This document shows positions 7,283-16,351 of a stretch of 64,000 nucleotides of DNA, piece after piece. The notes under the pieces were generated by a model. That model did not search any database. It had not been told where the DNA came from and worked only from the letters and a program-made list of their open reading frames with translations. The stretch's first letter is position 1. Every line of letters begins with the position of its first letter. This stretch comes from Nitrospiraceae bacterium (GTDB lineage Bacteria; Nitrospirota; Nitrospiria; Nitrospirales; Nitrospiraceae). The position numbers were made by a program, and so were the translations under genes. The DNA lies in the NCBI GenBank assembly GCA_919902505.1, contig CAKKRE010000002.1, positions 1 to 64,000 on the forward strand, read 5' to 3'.

Positions 7283-7413
7283 CGTTCCTCTCACGTTCTC
7301 TCCTCCCACACGTCATTTTTTTGACCGGCCCCACAAAGTGCCTGTCGGGATTTCTGACAACACCTGCTGTCCAGTTTTCTCTGCCGACTGAAATCCTCAA
7401 GTGATGCCGCTAT

Positions 7414-9636
7414 TTGGATGATTCCAGAAAGGGCACAGGACTTGCTGATTTGCCCCCTGTGCAATACCGATCTTCGCCACAACAACCCGTCAGGATCCGT
7501 ATAGGTCTGGTATTTTTCCTGGGAAGCCTGTTCCTCGCTGGGGGCTCTTCTGCCATGGCTGCCGGTGGGTCTTCGACGATGCGACAGGAATTACCTGCCA
7601 TGATGCCTGAACCGTCGGAATTGGTTCGAGGCACACTGCCGGATCCTGGGCCTCGTTTCGAACGGCTGGCTGAGAATGCTGCATGGGGTCAGTTTGAAAA
7701 GGGAGTGACCCTCTACAAACAGGGGCAGTATCTCGAGGCGCGGCTTCACTTCACCAACATGCTTCGAGAGCATCACGAAACACCCCTTCGATCCTCCATC
7801 CAGGCGTTTCTGGCAGAGAGCTCATTGAAGAGCAGCGCAGAGGAACTCAGGCCGCTGGAGATCATCGATCAATACAAGACGCTGATACGAGAGGATCCCC
7901 AGTCGACGAATGCGAAGCGAGCCGCCTGGAGAATCGGCGATGTGTATCGTGTGGAGGGCTGGTACCAGGAGGCGCAGATCGCCTACCAACATGCGCTCAG
8001 TCTCTCTGAGCGAGATTCCTACGATGCCAATCGAGCCATGCTCGGTCTGGGCTATGTCTTTCGCGGCATCAAGAGTTGGAAGGACAGCATACAGACGTTT
8101 GATCACGTCCTGAAGCGAACCACCGATCCCACGTTGCTGGTGTCCGCGTCGCTGGGACAGGCCCACAGCCTCTATCGAATGGGACGGATCAAGGACGCCG
8201 ATGCATTGTATGAAAGCATCAGCAGCCGCTGGCCTGCCGCTCTTCGGGCGGATCCGTATGCGTTACTGCGTTACGCGGATACGGCGGGAGAAGCGCAGCG
8301 CGGCCCGATCATGCGGGAACAACTCCTCCATTTCTACAATCTGTATCCCTCCAGGCCCGAGAATCCTTTTGTATTGATGCACCTGGCCGACAGTTACAAA
8401 GAGGCCGGGCGATGGGAAGATGCGAGCATTTTCTATGCGGCGTTGTTGAGCCAGTATCCGGATTCGAAGATTATCCCCACGGCCAAGCTCCGGTATGCGG
8501 ATGCGCAGGAGCGTCTCGCTCCTGAAGGCGAGGAAATTAATCTCCGGCACACCATCGCCGCGCATCTGGCCAATGTGCCCCTCAAGCCCGGTGAAATGCT
8601 CAGTCCGCGCCAGTTGTTCGAACGCAGCGCCAAGCAATATGAAGACTCACCGGTTGGAAGCGAGGCGTTATTTCATCTCGGGGAGGCGTTGGAGCGGGCA
8701 GGAAAACGTGAAGACGCGCTGAAAGCCTACGAGCAAGTGGTCCAGCGGGCCGGGAAATTTGAGAACGATCCCTGGCCGGAGAAGAGCGGGGCGCAGCTTG
8801 TGAGATTTCTGCGCCCCCGGCTGGAAGCGGCACTCAAAGCAGACGACGATTTTGAGATCATCAACCTGTTCCACCGTAACGGTCCGTTTGCCGATCGGGT
8901 GTACGCCGGTACGGAACTGCTGCTCAAAGTGGCCGAGGCGCATCGTCGGCTCGGATTTCCCATCGAATCTGCGCGGCTCTTTCAGTCGTTGATTCGAGAC
9001 TCGAAAGCCGAGGGCTTTCACGAAGTCGCCTTAATGGGGCTCGGCGATAGTTACTTGGAGCAAAAAGACATGCGCGCGGCCCGGGCCGTCTTCGAGCGGT
9101 ATCGGTTGCAATTTCCCGCCGGCCGGTTCGCTGGACAGGCTCTGCTTGGAATCCTGACGTCGTTCGAGGGCGAAGGAAACACGTCCGGGTTGGTGAAGCT
9201 TGGAAAGCAGTGGTTGATACACAACCCGCGCCATCCAGACCGCGCATTGGTGCAGCTGAAGTTAGCCGATGCCTTGAGGCAAGCAAAACAGGATGCTGAA
9301 GCCGCTCCCCTCTATGAGAGCGTACTCAAGGCGGGGATGGACCTGTCCGCATTGGACCGGCTGCGATATGCCGATGTGTTGGCAAGACTGAATCGTCAGG
9401 AGCCGGCGCTGGCCCTGTATAAGCAGGCATTGGTTGCGGGGTTGGAGCCTGAACAGGCAGCCTGGGCGCAATTTCAGATCGTACAGTTGGCGCGGGGAGT
9501 GAAGCGTGAAGAATTCGCAAGGAACGGGCTTCGCGCACTGAATGAGAACAGCGATAGCCTCGTTCGGCGTATGGCCGCCGTGTTGCAGACCCAGTTGTCT
9601 GAGCCCACTCCCGCCGCAGGAGGCAAAAAACGATGA
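7414..9636 (+). CDS. Secreted or periplasmic tetratricopeptide-repeat protein
   Basis: The 740-residue protein has a hydrophobic segment at about residues 30-50 (IGLVFFLGSLFLAGG) ending near AMA, so it is probably exported. After it come many helical repeats of TPR type, for example FEKGVTLYKQGQYLEARLHF and SEALFHLGEALERAGKREDALKAYEQV, across nearly the whole length. The only in-frame start before the signal is the TTG at 7414, or TTG/GTG codons shortly after, and no strong ribosome-binding site is visible, so the start is unsure. Its stop overlaps the flrB start by four bases, tying it to the flagellar two-component operon. Confidence 0.75.
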   Translation: MDDSRKGTGLADLPPVQYRSSPQQPVRIRIGLVFFLGSLFLAGGSSAMAAGGSSTMRQELPAMMPEPSELVRGTLPDPGPRFERLAENAAWGQFEKGVTLYKQGQYLEARLHFTNMLREHHETPLRSSIQAFLAESSLKSSAEELRPLEIIDQYKTLIREDPQSTNAKRAAWRIGDVYRVEGWYQEAQIAYQHALSLSERDSYDANRAMLGLGYVFRGIKSWKDSIQTFDHVLKRTTDPTLLVSASLGQAHSLYRMGRIKDADALYESISSRWPAALRADPYALLRYADTAGEAQRGPIMREQLLHFYNLYPSRPENPFVLMHLADSYKEAGRWEDASIFYAALLSQYPDSKIIPTAKLRYADAQERLAPEGEEINLRHTIAAHLANVPLKPGEMLSPRQLFERSAKQYEDSPVGSEALFHLGEALERAGKREDALKAYEQVVQRAGKFENDPWPEKSGAQLVRFLRPRLEAALKADDDFEIINLFHRNGPFADRVYAGTELLLKVAEAHRRLGFPIESARLFQSLIRDSKAEGFHEVALMGLGDSYLEQKDMRAARAVFERYRLQFPAGRFAGQALLGILTSFEGEGNTSGLVKLGKQWLIHNPRHPDRALVQLKLADALRQAKQDAEAAPLYESVLKAGMDLSALDRLRYADVLARLNRQEPALALYKQALVAGLEPEQAAWAQFQIVQLARGVKREEFARNGLRALNENSDSLVRRMAAVLQTQLSEPTPAAGGKKR

Positions 9637-10922
9637 CAGCGCGCGATGCCGAAGCATCGAACAACGATCTGCTGACACGTGCGTTCCACGACTTTGACCA
9701 GGCTGCCACCGTCCTTCAACAGTCGTATGACGCGTTGACGACACGGCTGCAGCAGATGGATCTGGAACTCGCGCAAACCAATGCCAGTTTGCGCGAACAT
9801 CTTCGTGAGACAGAAGAGATGCGGGCCCATGTGACGGCGGTGTTGGAGTCGCTGGATACGGGTGTGATCGTAGCGGACTCGCAGGATTCGGTCGTACGGT
9901 GCAATCACGCCACGGAACGCCTGTTGGGAGTTCCACAAGCCAGCCTCAGGGGGCGTCGGGCGACGGAGGTGTTGGAAGAGATCCGGAAAGACCATGGCGA
10001 GTATCCGCTGGTATTGCCGACAGGTGTGACCATTGCCCTCTCGCAAAGCGACTTGACCGATGAAACCGGGAGTTTGATCGGCAAACTGATGTTGATCCAT
10101 GACGTGACCCACATTCGACAGCTTGAAGACCGTTTGCAACGGCGCAATCGCCTGGAGGCCATGGGGCAGATGGTCGGTAACATCGCGCATGAGATCCGGA
10201 ATCCCCTGGGGAGCGTCGAATTGTTCGCGTCGATGCTGCGCAAGGATCTGCGCGATCAGCCGCATCTGCGGACGTATGCGGAGCATATCTCCGTGGCGGT
10301 GCGGGCCATGGACCGGTTGTTATCGAACCTGCTCGTCTATACCAGACCGGACTGTTCGAGGTTGGCATGGCAGGAGACGGAGTCGCTCATTCGGGAAGTA
10401 CTCACGCTGGCAAGCCATGCCATGTCACCGGCTTCGATCGTGGTCCGTTGCGAGGTCGATCCCCGCGTTCCGAAGATTTGGTGTGACGGCGGGAAAATGA
10501 AACAGGTGCTGTTGAATCTTGTTTTGAACGCGGTCCAGGCCATGCCCGAAGGCGGCAGCCTGACAGTGTCCGCTCGTACGGCTCCGGAACACATCTCAGA
10601 ATCGCCCGCCATCCAACTCACGGTCAGTGACACCGGCACGGGGATTCCGCCCGAGCTGCAGTCGCGGGTATTCGATCCGTTCTTTACCACGAAAGACCAT
10701 GGGACGGGATTGGGGCTCGCCATCGTCCATGCGTTGGTCGAGGCTCATCACGGCCGCATCGATGTAGAGAGCAGGCCGGGGCATGGGACCTCATTTGTCA
10801 TGACATTGCCCCAGGGCTCGATACAGCCGGCAATAATGTCTGCGCGAAACGCCGCGTTGGTCGGCCGGTCCGTGCACACCCGTCCGATCGCGAATGCAAC
10901 CGAAGAGGAGACCTACGAATGA
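9633..10922 (+). CDS. flrB: Flagellar sensor histidine kinase (FlrB/FleS type)
   Basis: The 429-residue soluble kinase has an N-terminal helical part, a PAS domain (about 65-160, HVTAVLESLDTGVIV), a HisKA domain with His186 (GNIAHEIRNPLGS) and an ATPase domain with N box NLVLNAVQAMP and G boxes DTGTGIP and GTGLGL. No membrane segment is seen, as in FlrB and FleS, so it senses a cytoplasmic signal such as export-apparatus assembly. It starts in the ATGA overlap with the TPR gene and overlaps flrC the same way. It should phosphorylate the next gene product. Confidence 0.85.
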   Translation: MTARDAEASNNDLLTRAFHDFDQAATVLQQSYDALTTRLQQMDLELAQTNASLREHLRETEEMRAHVTAVLESLDTGVIVADSQDSVVRCNHATERLLGVPQASLRGRRATEVLEEIRKDHGEYPLVLPTGVTIALSQSDLTDETGSLIGKLMLIHDVTHIRQLEDRLQRRNRLEAMGQMVGNIAHEIRNPLGSVELFASMLRKDLRDQPHLRTYAEHISVAVRAMDRLLSNLLVYTRPDCSRLAWQETESLIREVLTLASHAMSPASIVVRCEVDPRVPKIWCDGGKMKQVLLNLVLNAVQAMPEGGSLTVSARTAPEHISESPAIQLTVSDTGTGIPPELQSRVFDPFFTTKDHGTGLGLAIVHALVEAHHGRIDVESRPGHGTSFVMTLPQGSIQPAIMSARNAALVGRSVHTRPIANATEEETYE

Positions 10923-12337
10923 GCGTGCAACAGGATTTACACGGCCCCTCCGCCACCTCCGAAGAAGCTCGGATGGTCCTGATCGTCGATGATGAACCCT
11001 CGATGAGAACGGCCTTGTCTGAAACCGTCCGCAGATTGGGCTATCAAGTCCGGGGGGCGATCGACGGCGTCGACGCGATCGAGCAGATGGAACGCGTGAA
11101 ACCCTGGCTGGTGGTGACCGATTTGAAGATGCCGCGCCTGACCGGCCTGGAACTCGTCAAGGCCATCAAACACAAATCCCCCCAGACCTTCATTGTCCTG
11201 ATGACCGCCTACGGCACGGTGGAGACAGCGGTGGAAGCGATGAAATATGGCGCGAATGACTACATCTTAAAGCCCTTCTCGACGGACCTCTTGGAACGAG
11301 TGATTCTCAACCTGCAGGCAACCACGACGCCGGACGAGCAGGAAGGGCCCGCCACACTGGAAGCGCGCGCAATTTTGACGCAGGACCCCGGCATGATCCG
11401 CCTGCTCACCACGCTGGAGGGCGTCGCGGCGAGTCAGGCGACCGTGCTGATCAGCGGCGAGAGCGGGACCGGGAAGGAACTTCTGGCCCGCTACATCCAC
11501 GCGCGCAGTCCGCGCGCGCATCGCCCTTTCGTGGCGTTGAATTGCGCCGCACTCCCGGACAGTCTCCTCGAGAGCGAGCTGTTCGGCCACGAACGCGGCG
11601 CGTTTACCGGAGCCATTCAGAAAAAATTAGGCAAATTCGAAATGGCGCATACCGGGACGCTGTTTCTCGATGAAATCAGCGAAATGAATTTGGGCTTGCA
11701 GTCCAAACTGTTGCGCGTCTTGCAAGAGCGTGAAGTCGATCGTATCGGTGGACGGGAGCCCGTTCCAGTGAATATTCGCGTCATCGCCACAACCAATCGC
11801 TCCCTGTATCACGAAGTCACCCAGGGCCGATTCCGTGAGGATCTGTTCTATCGGCTGAACGTGTTTCCCGTCACGGTGCCTCCGCTTCGTGATCGGTCGG
11901 GCGATATCCCGCTTCTGGCGAGACATTTCCTTCGCTCCTCGGCACAGCGAAACGGGCTCACCATGCCGACGTTGTCCGAGCGAGCCATCGCCGATCTCCA
12001 GCGGCGTCCCTGGAAAGGCAATGTCCGTGAACTCGAAAACGTCATGGAACGTGCCATCCTGGTCGCCACCGGAGGGGCGGTGGATGTGGATCATCTCATG
12101 CCGGGGGATGGCACGGTGCCGGTGCGGGAAGTAGAGGCGGCAGACGCCCTCGTGACTCCCTCCACACATGGATCACTGTGGGAGATGGAGCGGGATCTTA
12201 TTTTCAAGACCCTGGCCCGCGTGAAAGAAAACCGCACGCATGCGGCGAAGGAATTGGGGATCAGTATCAGAACGTTGCGGAATAAATTGCGAGAGTATCG
12301 CGACCTGGGATACCAGGTCGAGGCGGAGAAGTCCTGA
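10919..12337 (+). CDS. flrC: Flagellar sigma-54 activator (FlrC/FleR type)
   Basis: The 472-residue protein has a receiver domain with Asp68 (VTDLKMP), an AAA+ domain with GESGTGKE, GAFTGA and the arginine-finger region, then a Fis-like HTH (THAAKELGISIRTLRNKL). It is translationally coupled to flrB (ATGA). The sigma-54 sites before flgB, fliK, fliL and flgF are its likely targets. The two activators in this window are paralogues; this one is the flagellar candidate because of the kinase pairing and the position just before flgB. Confidence 0.87.
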   Translation: MSVQQDLHGPSATSEEARMVLIVDDEPSMRTALSETVRRLGYQVRGAIDGVDAIEQMERVKPWLVVTDLKMPRLTGLELVKAIKHKSPQTFIVLMTAYGTVETAVEAMKYGANDYILKPFSTDLLERVILNLQATTTPDEQEGPATLEARAILTQDPGMIRLLTTLEGVAASQATVLISGESGTGKELLARYIHARSPRAHRPFVALNCAALPDSLLESELFGHERGAFTGAIQKKLGKFEMAHTGTLFLDEISEMNLGLQSKLLRVLQEREVDRIGGREPVPVNIRVIATTNRSLYHEVTQGRFREDLFYRLNVFPVTVPPLRDRSGDIPLLARHFLRSSAQRNGLTMPTLSERAIADLQRRPWKGNVRELENVMERAILVATGGAVDVDHLMPGDGTVPVREVEAADALVTPSTHGSLWEMERDLIFKTLARVKENRTHAAKELGISIRTLRNKLREYRDLGYQVEAEKS

Positions 12338-12451
12338 TCGCGTCGGCAGGGAGATGGGCAGATTATTCTCCGAGGTAGACATTTTTGCCGGGTGCCGACC
12401 GAAGCGTCGCACTAAAAACGGACGTGGTCCTGATTCGATGAGCCGCAAGCG

Positions 12452-12467
12452 CGGTATACGGATTGCA
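12452..12467 (+). promoter_or_regulatory. Sigma-54 promoter before flgB
   Basis: CGGTAT-ACGGA-TTGCA matches the -24/-12 pattern (GG, ten bases, GC). Transcription would start near 12478, about 30 bases before the flgB ATG and ahead of its AAGGAG. Confidence 0.65.
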
Positions 12468-12506
12468 CATCCTGTGATGGTGAAGCTTTTCTAAGGAGCG
12501 TTGGAC

Positions 12507-12914
12507 ATGACTATTTTTGACAGAACCATGCAGCTGCTGAGCCGGTCCCTGGATCTTCGCGGCGCGCGTCAGCAGGTGATCGCGGCGAATATCGCCAACG
12601 AAGAAACGCCCAAGTATCGCGCAAAGGATTTGAACTTCGGTCAGGCGCTGGCCCATGCGCAGCAGGGCACGTTGCCGATCTCTCTGGCTTCCACCAACGC
12701 TCAACATTTCGGGCCACAAGGCACTGGCTATCAACGGGTCCTCGGCCAGCTCGAAGACGTGCCGGCAGGCGATCTTCCGCTGGACGCCAATTCCGTCAAC
12801 ATTGAACTCGAAATGGCCAAGATGTCGGATAACGCCCAGCAATATAACACCGCGGCGACCATCATCGGAATGAAGTTCAAGGGGCTGTTGAGTGCCATTC
12901 GGGAAGGACGGTAG
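12507..12914 (+). CDS. flgB: Flagellar basal-body rod protein FlgB
   Basis: The 135-residue rod protein begins MTIFDRTMQLLSRSLDLR and has the conserved N-terminal QQVIAANIANEETPKYRAKD segment of the rod/hook family. It lacks the C-terminal motif of distal-rod proteins, as is usual for FlgB. ATG 12507 follows AAGGAG at proper spacing. It is first in the run flgB-flgC-fliE-fliF-fliG-fliH-fliI-fliJ. Confidence 0.93.
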   Translation: MTIFDRTMQLLSRSLDLRGARQQVIAANIANEETPKYRAKDLNFGQALAHAQQGTLPISLASTNAQHFGPQGTGYQRVLGQLEDVPAGDLPLDANSVNIELEMAKMSDNAQQYNTAATIIGMKFKGLLSAIREGR

Positions 12915-12974
12915 GCGCGATCGTGGGACTCCCTCGACTCATGACTTCTGGAAGCAACCACAAAGAGGTGTGTG

Positions 12975-13424
12975 ATGGAATTGACAGATAGTCTTGCGGT
13001 CTCCGTTTCCGCGTTAGATGCCCATCGGCATCGACTCAATGTCATTGCCAGCAACCTGGCCAACGCCCAGTCGACGAAAACCAGCACGGGCGGTCCCTAT
13101 CGCCGCCGTGATGTCGTGTTTCAGGCCGCGCCCGTATCCTCGGCGTTTCAAAAGGCATTCACGCAAGTGACGTCCGGACCAGGCCGTCAAGCGTTGGACG
13201 GTGTCAAAGTCGCGCGCGTCATCGAAGACAAGAAGCCCGGACAGACGGTGTATGACCCGCGTCATCCCGATGCGGATAAAAAGGGATTCGTGACGATGCC
13301 CAATGTGAATGTCATGGAAGAGATGGTCAACATGATCGGCGCCTCGCGCGCCTATGAAGCGAACGTGCAGGCGATCAACGCAACCCGCACCATGTGGAAT
13401 CGCGCGTTGGAGATCGGGAGGTAG
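12975..13424 (+). CDS. flgC: Flagellar basal-body rod protein FlgC
   Basis: The 149-residue proximal rod subunit has the N-terminal LNVIASNLANAQSTKT motif and the C-terminal NVMEEMVNMIGASRAYEANVQAINATR motif of the family, plus GGPYRRRDVVF typical of FlgC. ATG 12975 is chosen over GTG 12972 because AAAGAGG lies six bases upstream. It lies 60 bases after flgB and two bases before fliE. Confidence 0.94.
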   Translation: MELTDSLAVSVSALDAHRHRLNVIASNLANAQSTKTSTGGPYRRRDVVFQAAPVSSAFQKAFTQVTSGPGRQALDGVKVARVIEDKKPGQTVYDPRHPDADKKGFVTMPNVNVMEEMVNMIGASRAYEANVQAINATRTMWNRALEIGR

Positions 13425-13426
13425 TC

Positions 13427-13738
13427 ATGTCTGATCTGCGTATTGCGGGAGCGAATGGCCTCCGACCGATTGAAATGCCTGAGATTCACGAGGGGGGGCC
13501 AGGCGGTGAGGCCGGCGCAGCGAACTTCATGGGCTCCCTCAAGGAGGCCATCGGGCATATCAACGATGCACAGACCGGCGCCAGCCAGGCCGTCGATGCG
13601 TTGGTAACCGGGCAGAGTACCAACATTCATCAGACCATGGTGGCATTGCAGCAGGCCGATGTGTCCTTCCAGTTGATGATGCAGGTGCGGAACAAGCTGG
13701 TCACCGCCTACGAGGAAATTCAGCGGATGCAGATGTAG
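13427..13738 (+). CDS. fliE: Hook-basal body complex protein FliE
   Basis: The 103-residue protein shows the FliE pattern: FMGSLKEAIGHINDAQTGASQAVDAL, then HQTMVALQQADVSFQLMMQVRNKLVTAYEEIQRMQM at the end. FliE joins the MS ring to the proximal rod and is an early export substrate. ATG 13427 is preceded by GGAGGT inside the flgC end; an upstream in-frame start is less likely. Confidence 0.94.
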   Translation: MSDLRIAGANGLRPIEMPEIHEGGPGGEAGAANFMGSLKEAIGHINDAQTGASQAVDALVTGQSTNIHQTMVALQQADVSFQLMMQVRNKLVTAYEEIQRMQM

Positions 13739-13787
13739 GCGGTTGTTGTCCGGTCGCCGGTCTCACGCATAAAGGATTCCACACCGT

Positions 13788-15344
13788 ATGTTTTCAAAAT
13801 TCAACCAGTTCACGATCAACCAACGCTTCATCATCCTGCTCGCGCTCGCCGGGTCCATTGCAGGATTGGTCGCGGTCACCCTCTGGACCCAACAGCCGGA
13901 CATGCAGGTGCTCTTTGCCAACCTGGCGGTGGATGATGCGTCAGGCATTATCGACAAGCTGAAAGATGCAAAGGTGCCCTACGAGACGGCCAACGGAGGG
14001 ACCACCGTGCTGGTGCCCAGCGCGCAGGTGCATGACTTGCGTTTGGAGATGGCCGGTCAAGGTCTTCCGCATGGCGGGGGGGTGGGATATGAAATTTTCG
14101 ATCGGACGACGATGGGCATGTCCGATTTCGTGCAGAAGTTGAATTATCGACGGGCCTTACAGGGCGAGTTGGCCCGCACGATCACTCAAATGCCGGAAGT
14201 GGAACGCGCACGGGTGCATTTGGCGATTCCTGAACGCCGGCTGTTCGCCACCGAGCAGGACCGTGCGCGAGCCTCCGTGGTGGTTTCTCTACGCGCCAGT
14301 CAAACGTTGTCGAAGGCGCAAATTCAGGGCGTGGTGCACCTGGTCTCCAGCAGCGTCGAAGGACTTCAATCACGCGATGTGACCGTCGTCGATGGCCACG
14401 GCAATTTATTGTCCAACACTTCCAGCGATGAATCAGCCGGGCTCTCCGGAACCCAGATGGAATATCAACGTACGTTGGAAAAAGACATCGAAACCCGTAT
14501 TCAAACGATGTTGGAACGGATTGTCGGTGTCAACAAGGCCGTGGTGCGCGTGTCGAGTGTGCTGGATTTCCGCAAAATCGAAACCACTGAAGAACGCTAC
14601 GATCCGAACGGGCAGGTCGTTCGCAGTGAGCAGCGCGGACAGGAAAAATCGAGCGGGGTGAACGGCACCTCGGGCGGCGTGCCGGGCGTCGAGTCGAACG
14701 TGCCGGGTGGCACTGAAGCCGAAGGCGGACAAAGCAGCTCGAACAACAACCAGACGAAAAACGAGACGGTCAATTATGAAATCAGCCGGACCGTGTCGCG
14801 CATCGTGGAGCCGACCGGCACCATCAAGAAGCTCTCGGTCGCAGTCCTTGTAGACGGCACGTATGAGGGCGGGGGCAAGGCGGGCGAGGCCGGTGCGGAT
14901 CAGCCCAAGAAATATGTGCCTCGTTCTGAGGAAGAAATGAAACGCATCGAAGAAATCGTCAAGAAGGCGATGGGGTATTCGACCGAACGGCAGGATCAAG
15001 TGGAAGTGGTGAGCATTCAGTTCGGTCTTGGAGGGGAAGAGACGGCCGGTGCGGTAGAGGCGACGCCGGACACAACCAAAGCCTGGATGCCCTATGTTCG
15101 TTATGCGGTCGGTGGTGTGCTCTTCTTCCTGATTTTCTTCATGGTGGTTCGTCCGTTGATGGTGATGCTGGTTCAGTCCGCGCCCGCAGCCGGCGGCGGA
15201 GAGACGCCGGCGCTGCCCGCGTCGGTGGGACAGGTTGAAGCAGCCATCAGCGGCAAGCAGCCTGGGCAGATCCTCGATATGGCCAAGAACAACCCCGCCA
15301 ATACTGCTGTCGTCGTGAAACAGTGGCTGAAAAGTAACGCCTAA
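13788..15344 (+). CDS. fliF: Flagellar MS-ring protein FliF
   Basis: The 518-residue protein has an N-terminal membrane helix (FIILLALAGSIAGLVAV), YscJ-type ring-building domains and a C-terminal membrane helix near residue 440 (VGGVLFFLIFFMVV). It ends in a tail that should bind FliG. A Ser/Asn/Gly-rich loop lies at about 290-325. The length fits the family (500-560). FliF forms the inner-membrane ring on which the switch and export gate assemble. Confidence 0.95.
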   Translation: MFSKFNQFTINQRFIILLALAGSIAGLVAVTLWTQQPDMQVLFANLAVDDASGIIDKLKDAKVPYETANGGTTVLVPSAQVHDLRLEMAGQGLPHGGGVGYEIFDRTTMGMSDFVQKLNYRRALQGELARTITQMPEVERARVHLAIPERRLFATEQDRARASVVVSLRASQTLSKAQIQGVVHLVSSSVEGLQSRDVTVVDGHGNLLSNTSSDESAGLSGTQMEYQRTLEKDIETRIQTMLERIVGVNKAVVRVSSVLDFRKIETTEERYDPNGQVVRSEQRGQEKSSGVNGTSGGVPGVESNVPGGTEAEGGQSSSNNNQTKNETVNYEISRTVSRIVEPTGTIKKLSVAVLVDGTYEGGGKAGEAGADQPKKYVPRSEEEMKRIEEIVKKAMGYSTERQDQVEVVSIQFGLGGEETAGAVEATPDTTKAWMPYVRYAVGGVLFFLIFFMVVRPLMVMLVQSAPAAGGGETPALPASVGQVEAAISGKQPGQILDMAKNNPANTAVVVKQWLKSNA

Positions 15345-15355
15345 CCACGCTGATC

Positions 15356-16351
15356 ATGAATAAAGAACTGTCGGGCGCACAAAAAGCGGCGATCTTACTT
15401 CGAGCCATCGGTGAGGAAGCGGCTGCTGCGGTCATGAAGACCCTCGACCCCAAGGATATTCGCAAGCTCGGGAGCTTCATGAAAGAGACCGCGAACATTA
15501 CGAAGCAGGAAGAGGACAGCGTGATCGCCGAATTCGAGCAGGCGAGCTCATCCGGCGAGGTGCAATTCGAAGGACGCGAATTCATGGAAGCCATTCTGAA
15601 GAAAGCGCTGGGCCCTGAGAAGGCCGCCAGAATGATGGAGTCCTTGAATACGAAGACCTATCCCGGGATTGACGCCCTGAAGTGGGTCGATCCCAGAACC
15701 GTCGCGCAGATTCTCAAGATCGAACATCCCCAGACGATCGCCGTCTGCCTGGGACAAATGGAAGCCGAACAGGCCAGTGCCGTGCTGGCGTTGTTGCCGG
15801 TACATCTGCATGCCGACGTGTCGCTGCGATTGGCGACGATGCAAGAAGTGCAGCCGGAAGTGCTGTCCGAATTGAGCGATAGTTTGCAGGACATTCTGTC
15901 GGCTTCGATGGGTATGTCGAGCATGTCGGTCGGCGGCGCCGAGCTGATGGCCGATATTCTGACGCGTGTGGATAAGAACACCGAAGGGGCCATTATGGCC
16001 AAGATCACCGAACGCGATCAGGCCCTGGCAGAAAGCATCCGGGCGCTGATGTTCGTCTTCGATGACCTGGTGGAACTGGATTCCCGCGGCATGCAGGAAC
16101 TCATGAAGGAAATCAGCAAAGAAGACCTCCCGGTCGCGCTTCGTGGCGCCACCCCGGAGATCAAGGAGAAGTTTCTCAAAAATATGTCCAGCCGCGCGGC
16201 CGACATGCTCAAGGACGACATGGAAACGCGTGGGCCGGTCAAGGTATCCGATGTCGAGAAGGCGCAGCAGAACATTCTCAAAGTCTGTCGCAAGCTTGAG
16301 GAGGAAGGTCGCATCGTGCTCGGGGGCGGGGGAGGCGAGGAGTTGCTGTAG
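15356..16351 (+). CDS. fliG: Flagellar motor switch protein FliG
   Basis: The 331-residue protein has the armadillo-like N and middle domains (EHPQTIAVCLGQMEAEQASAVL) and the C-terminal torque domain with charged residues (VFDDLVELDSRGMQELMKEI, then RGPVKVSDVEKAQQNILK). FliG transmits the force of stator ion flow to FliF and switches rotation together with FliM. It starts 12 bases after fliF, and its stop directly abuts the fliH start. Confidence 0.95.
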   Translation: MNKELSGAQKAAILLRAIGEEAAAAVMKTLDPKDIRKLGSFMKETANITKQEEDSVIAEFEQASSSGEVQFEGREFMEAILKKALGPEKAARMMESLNTKTYPGIDALKWVDPRTVAQILKIEHPQTIAVCLGQMEAEQASAVLALLPVHLHADVSLRLATMQEVQPEVLSELSDSLQDILSASMGMSSMSVGGAELMADILTRVDKNTEGAIMAKITERDQALAESIRALMFVFDDLVELDSRGMQELMKEISKEDLPVALRGATPEIKEKFLKNMSSRAADMLKDDMETRGPVKVSDVEKAQQNILKVCRKLEEEGRIVLGGGGGEELL

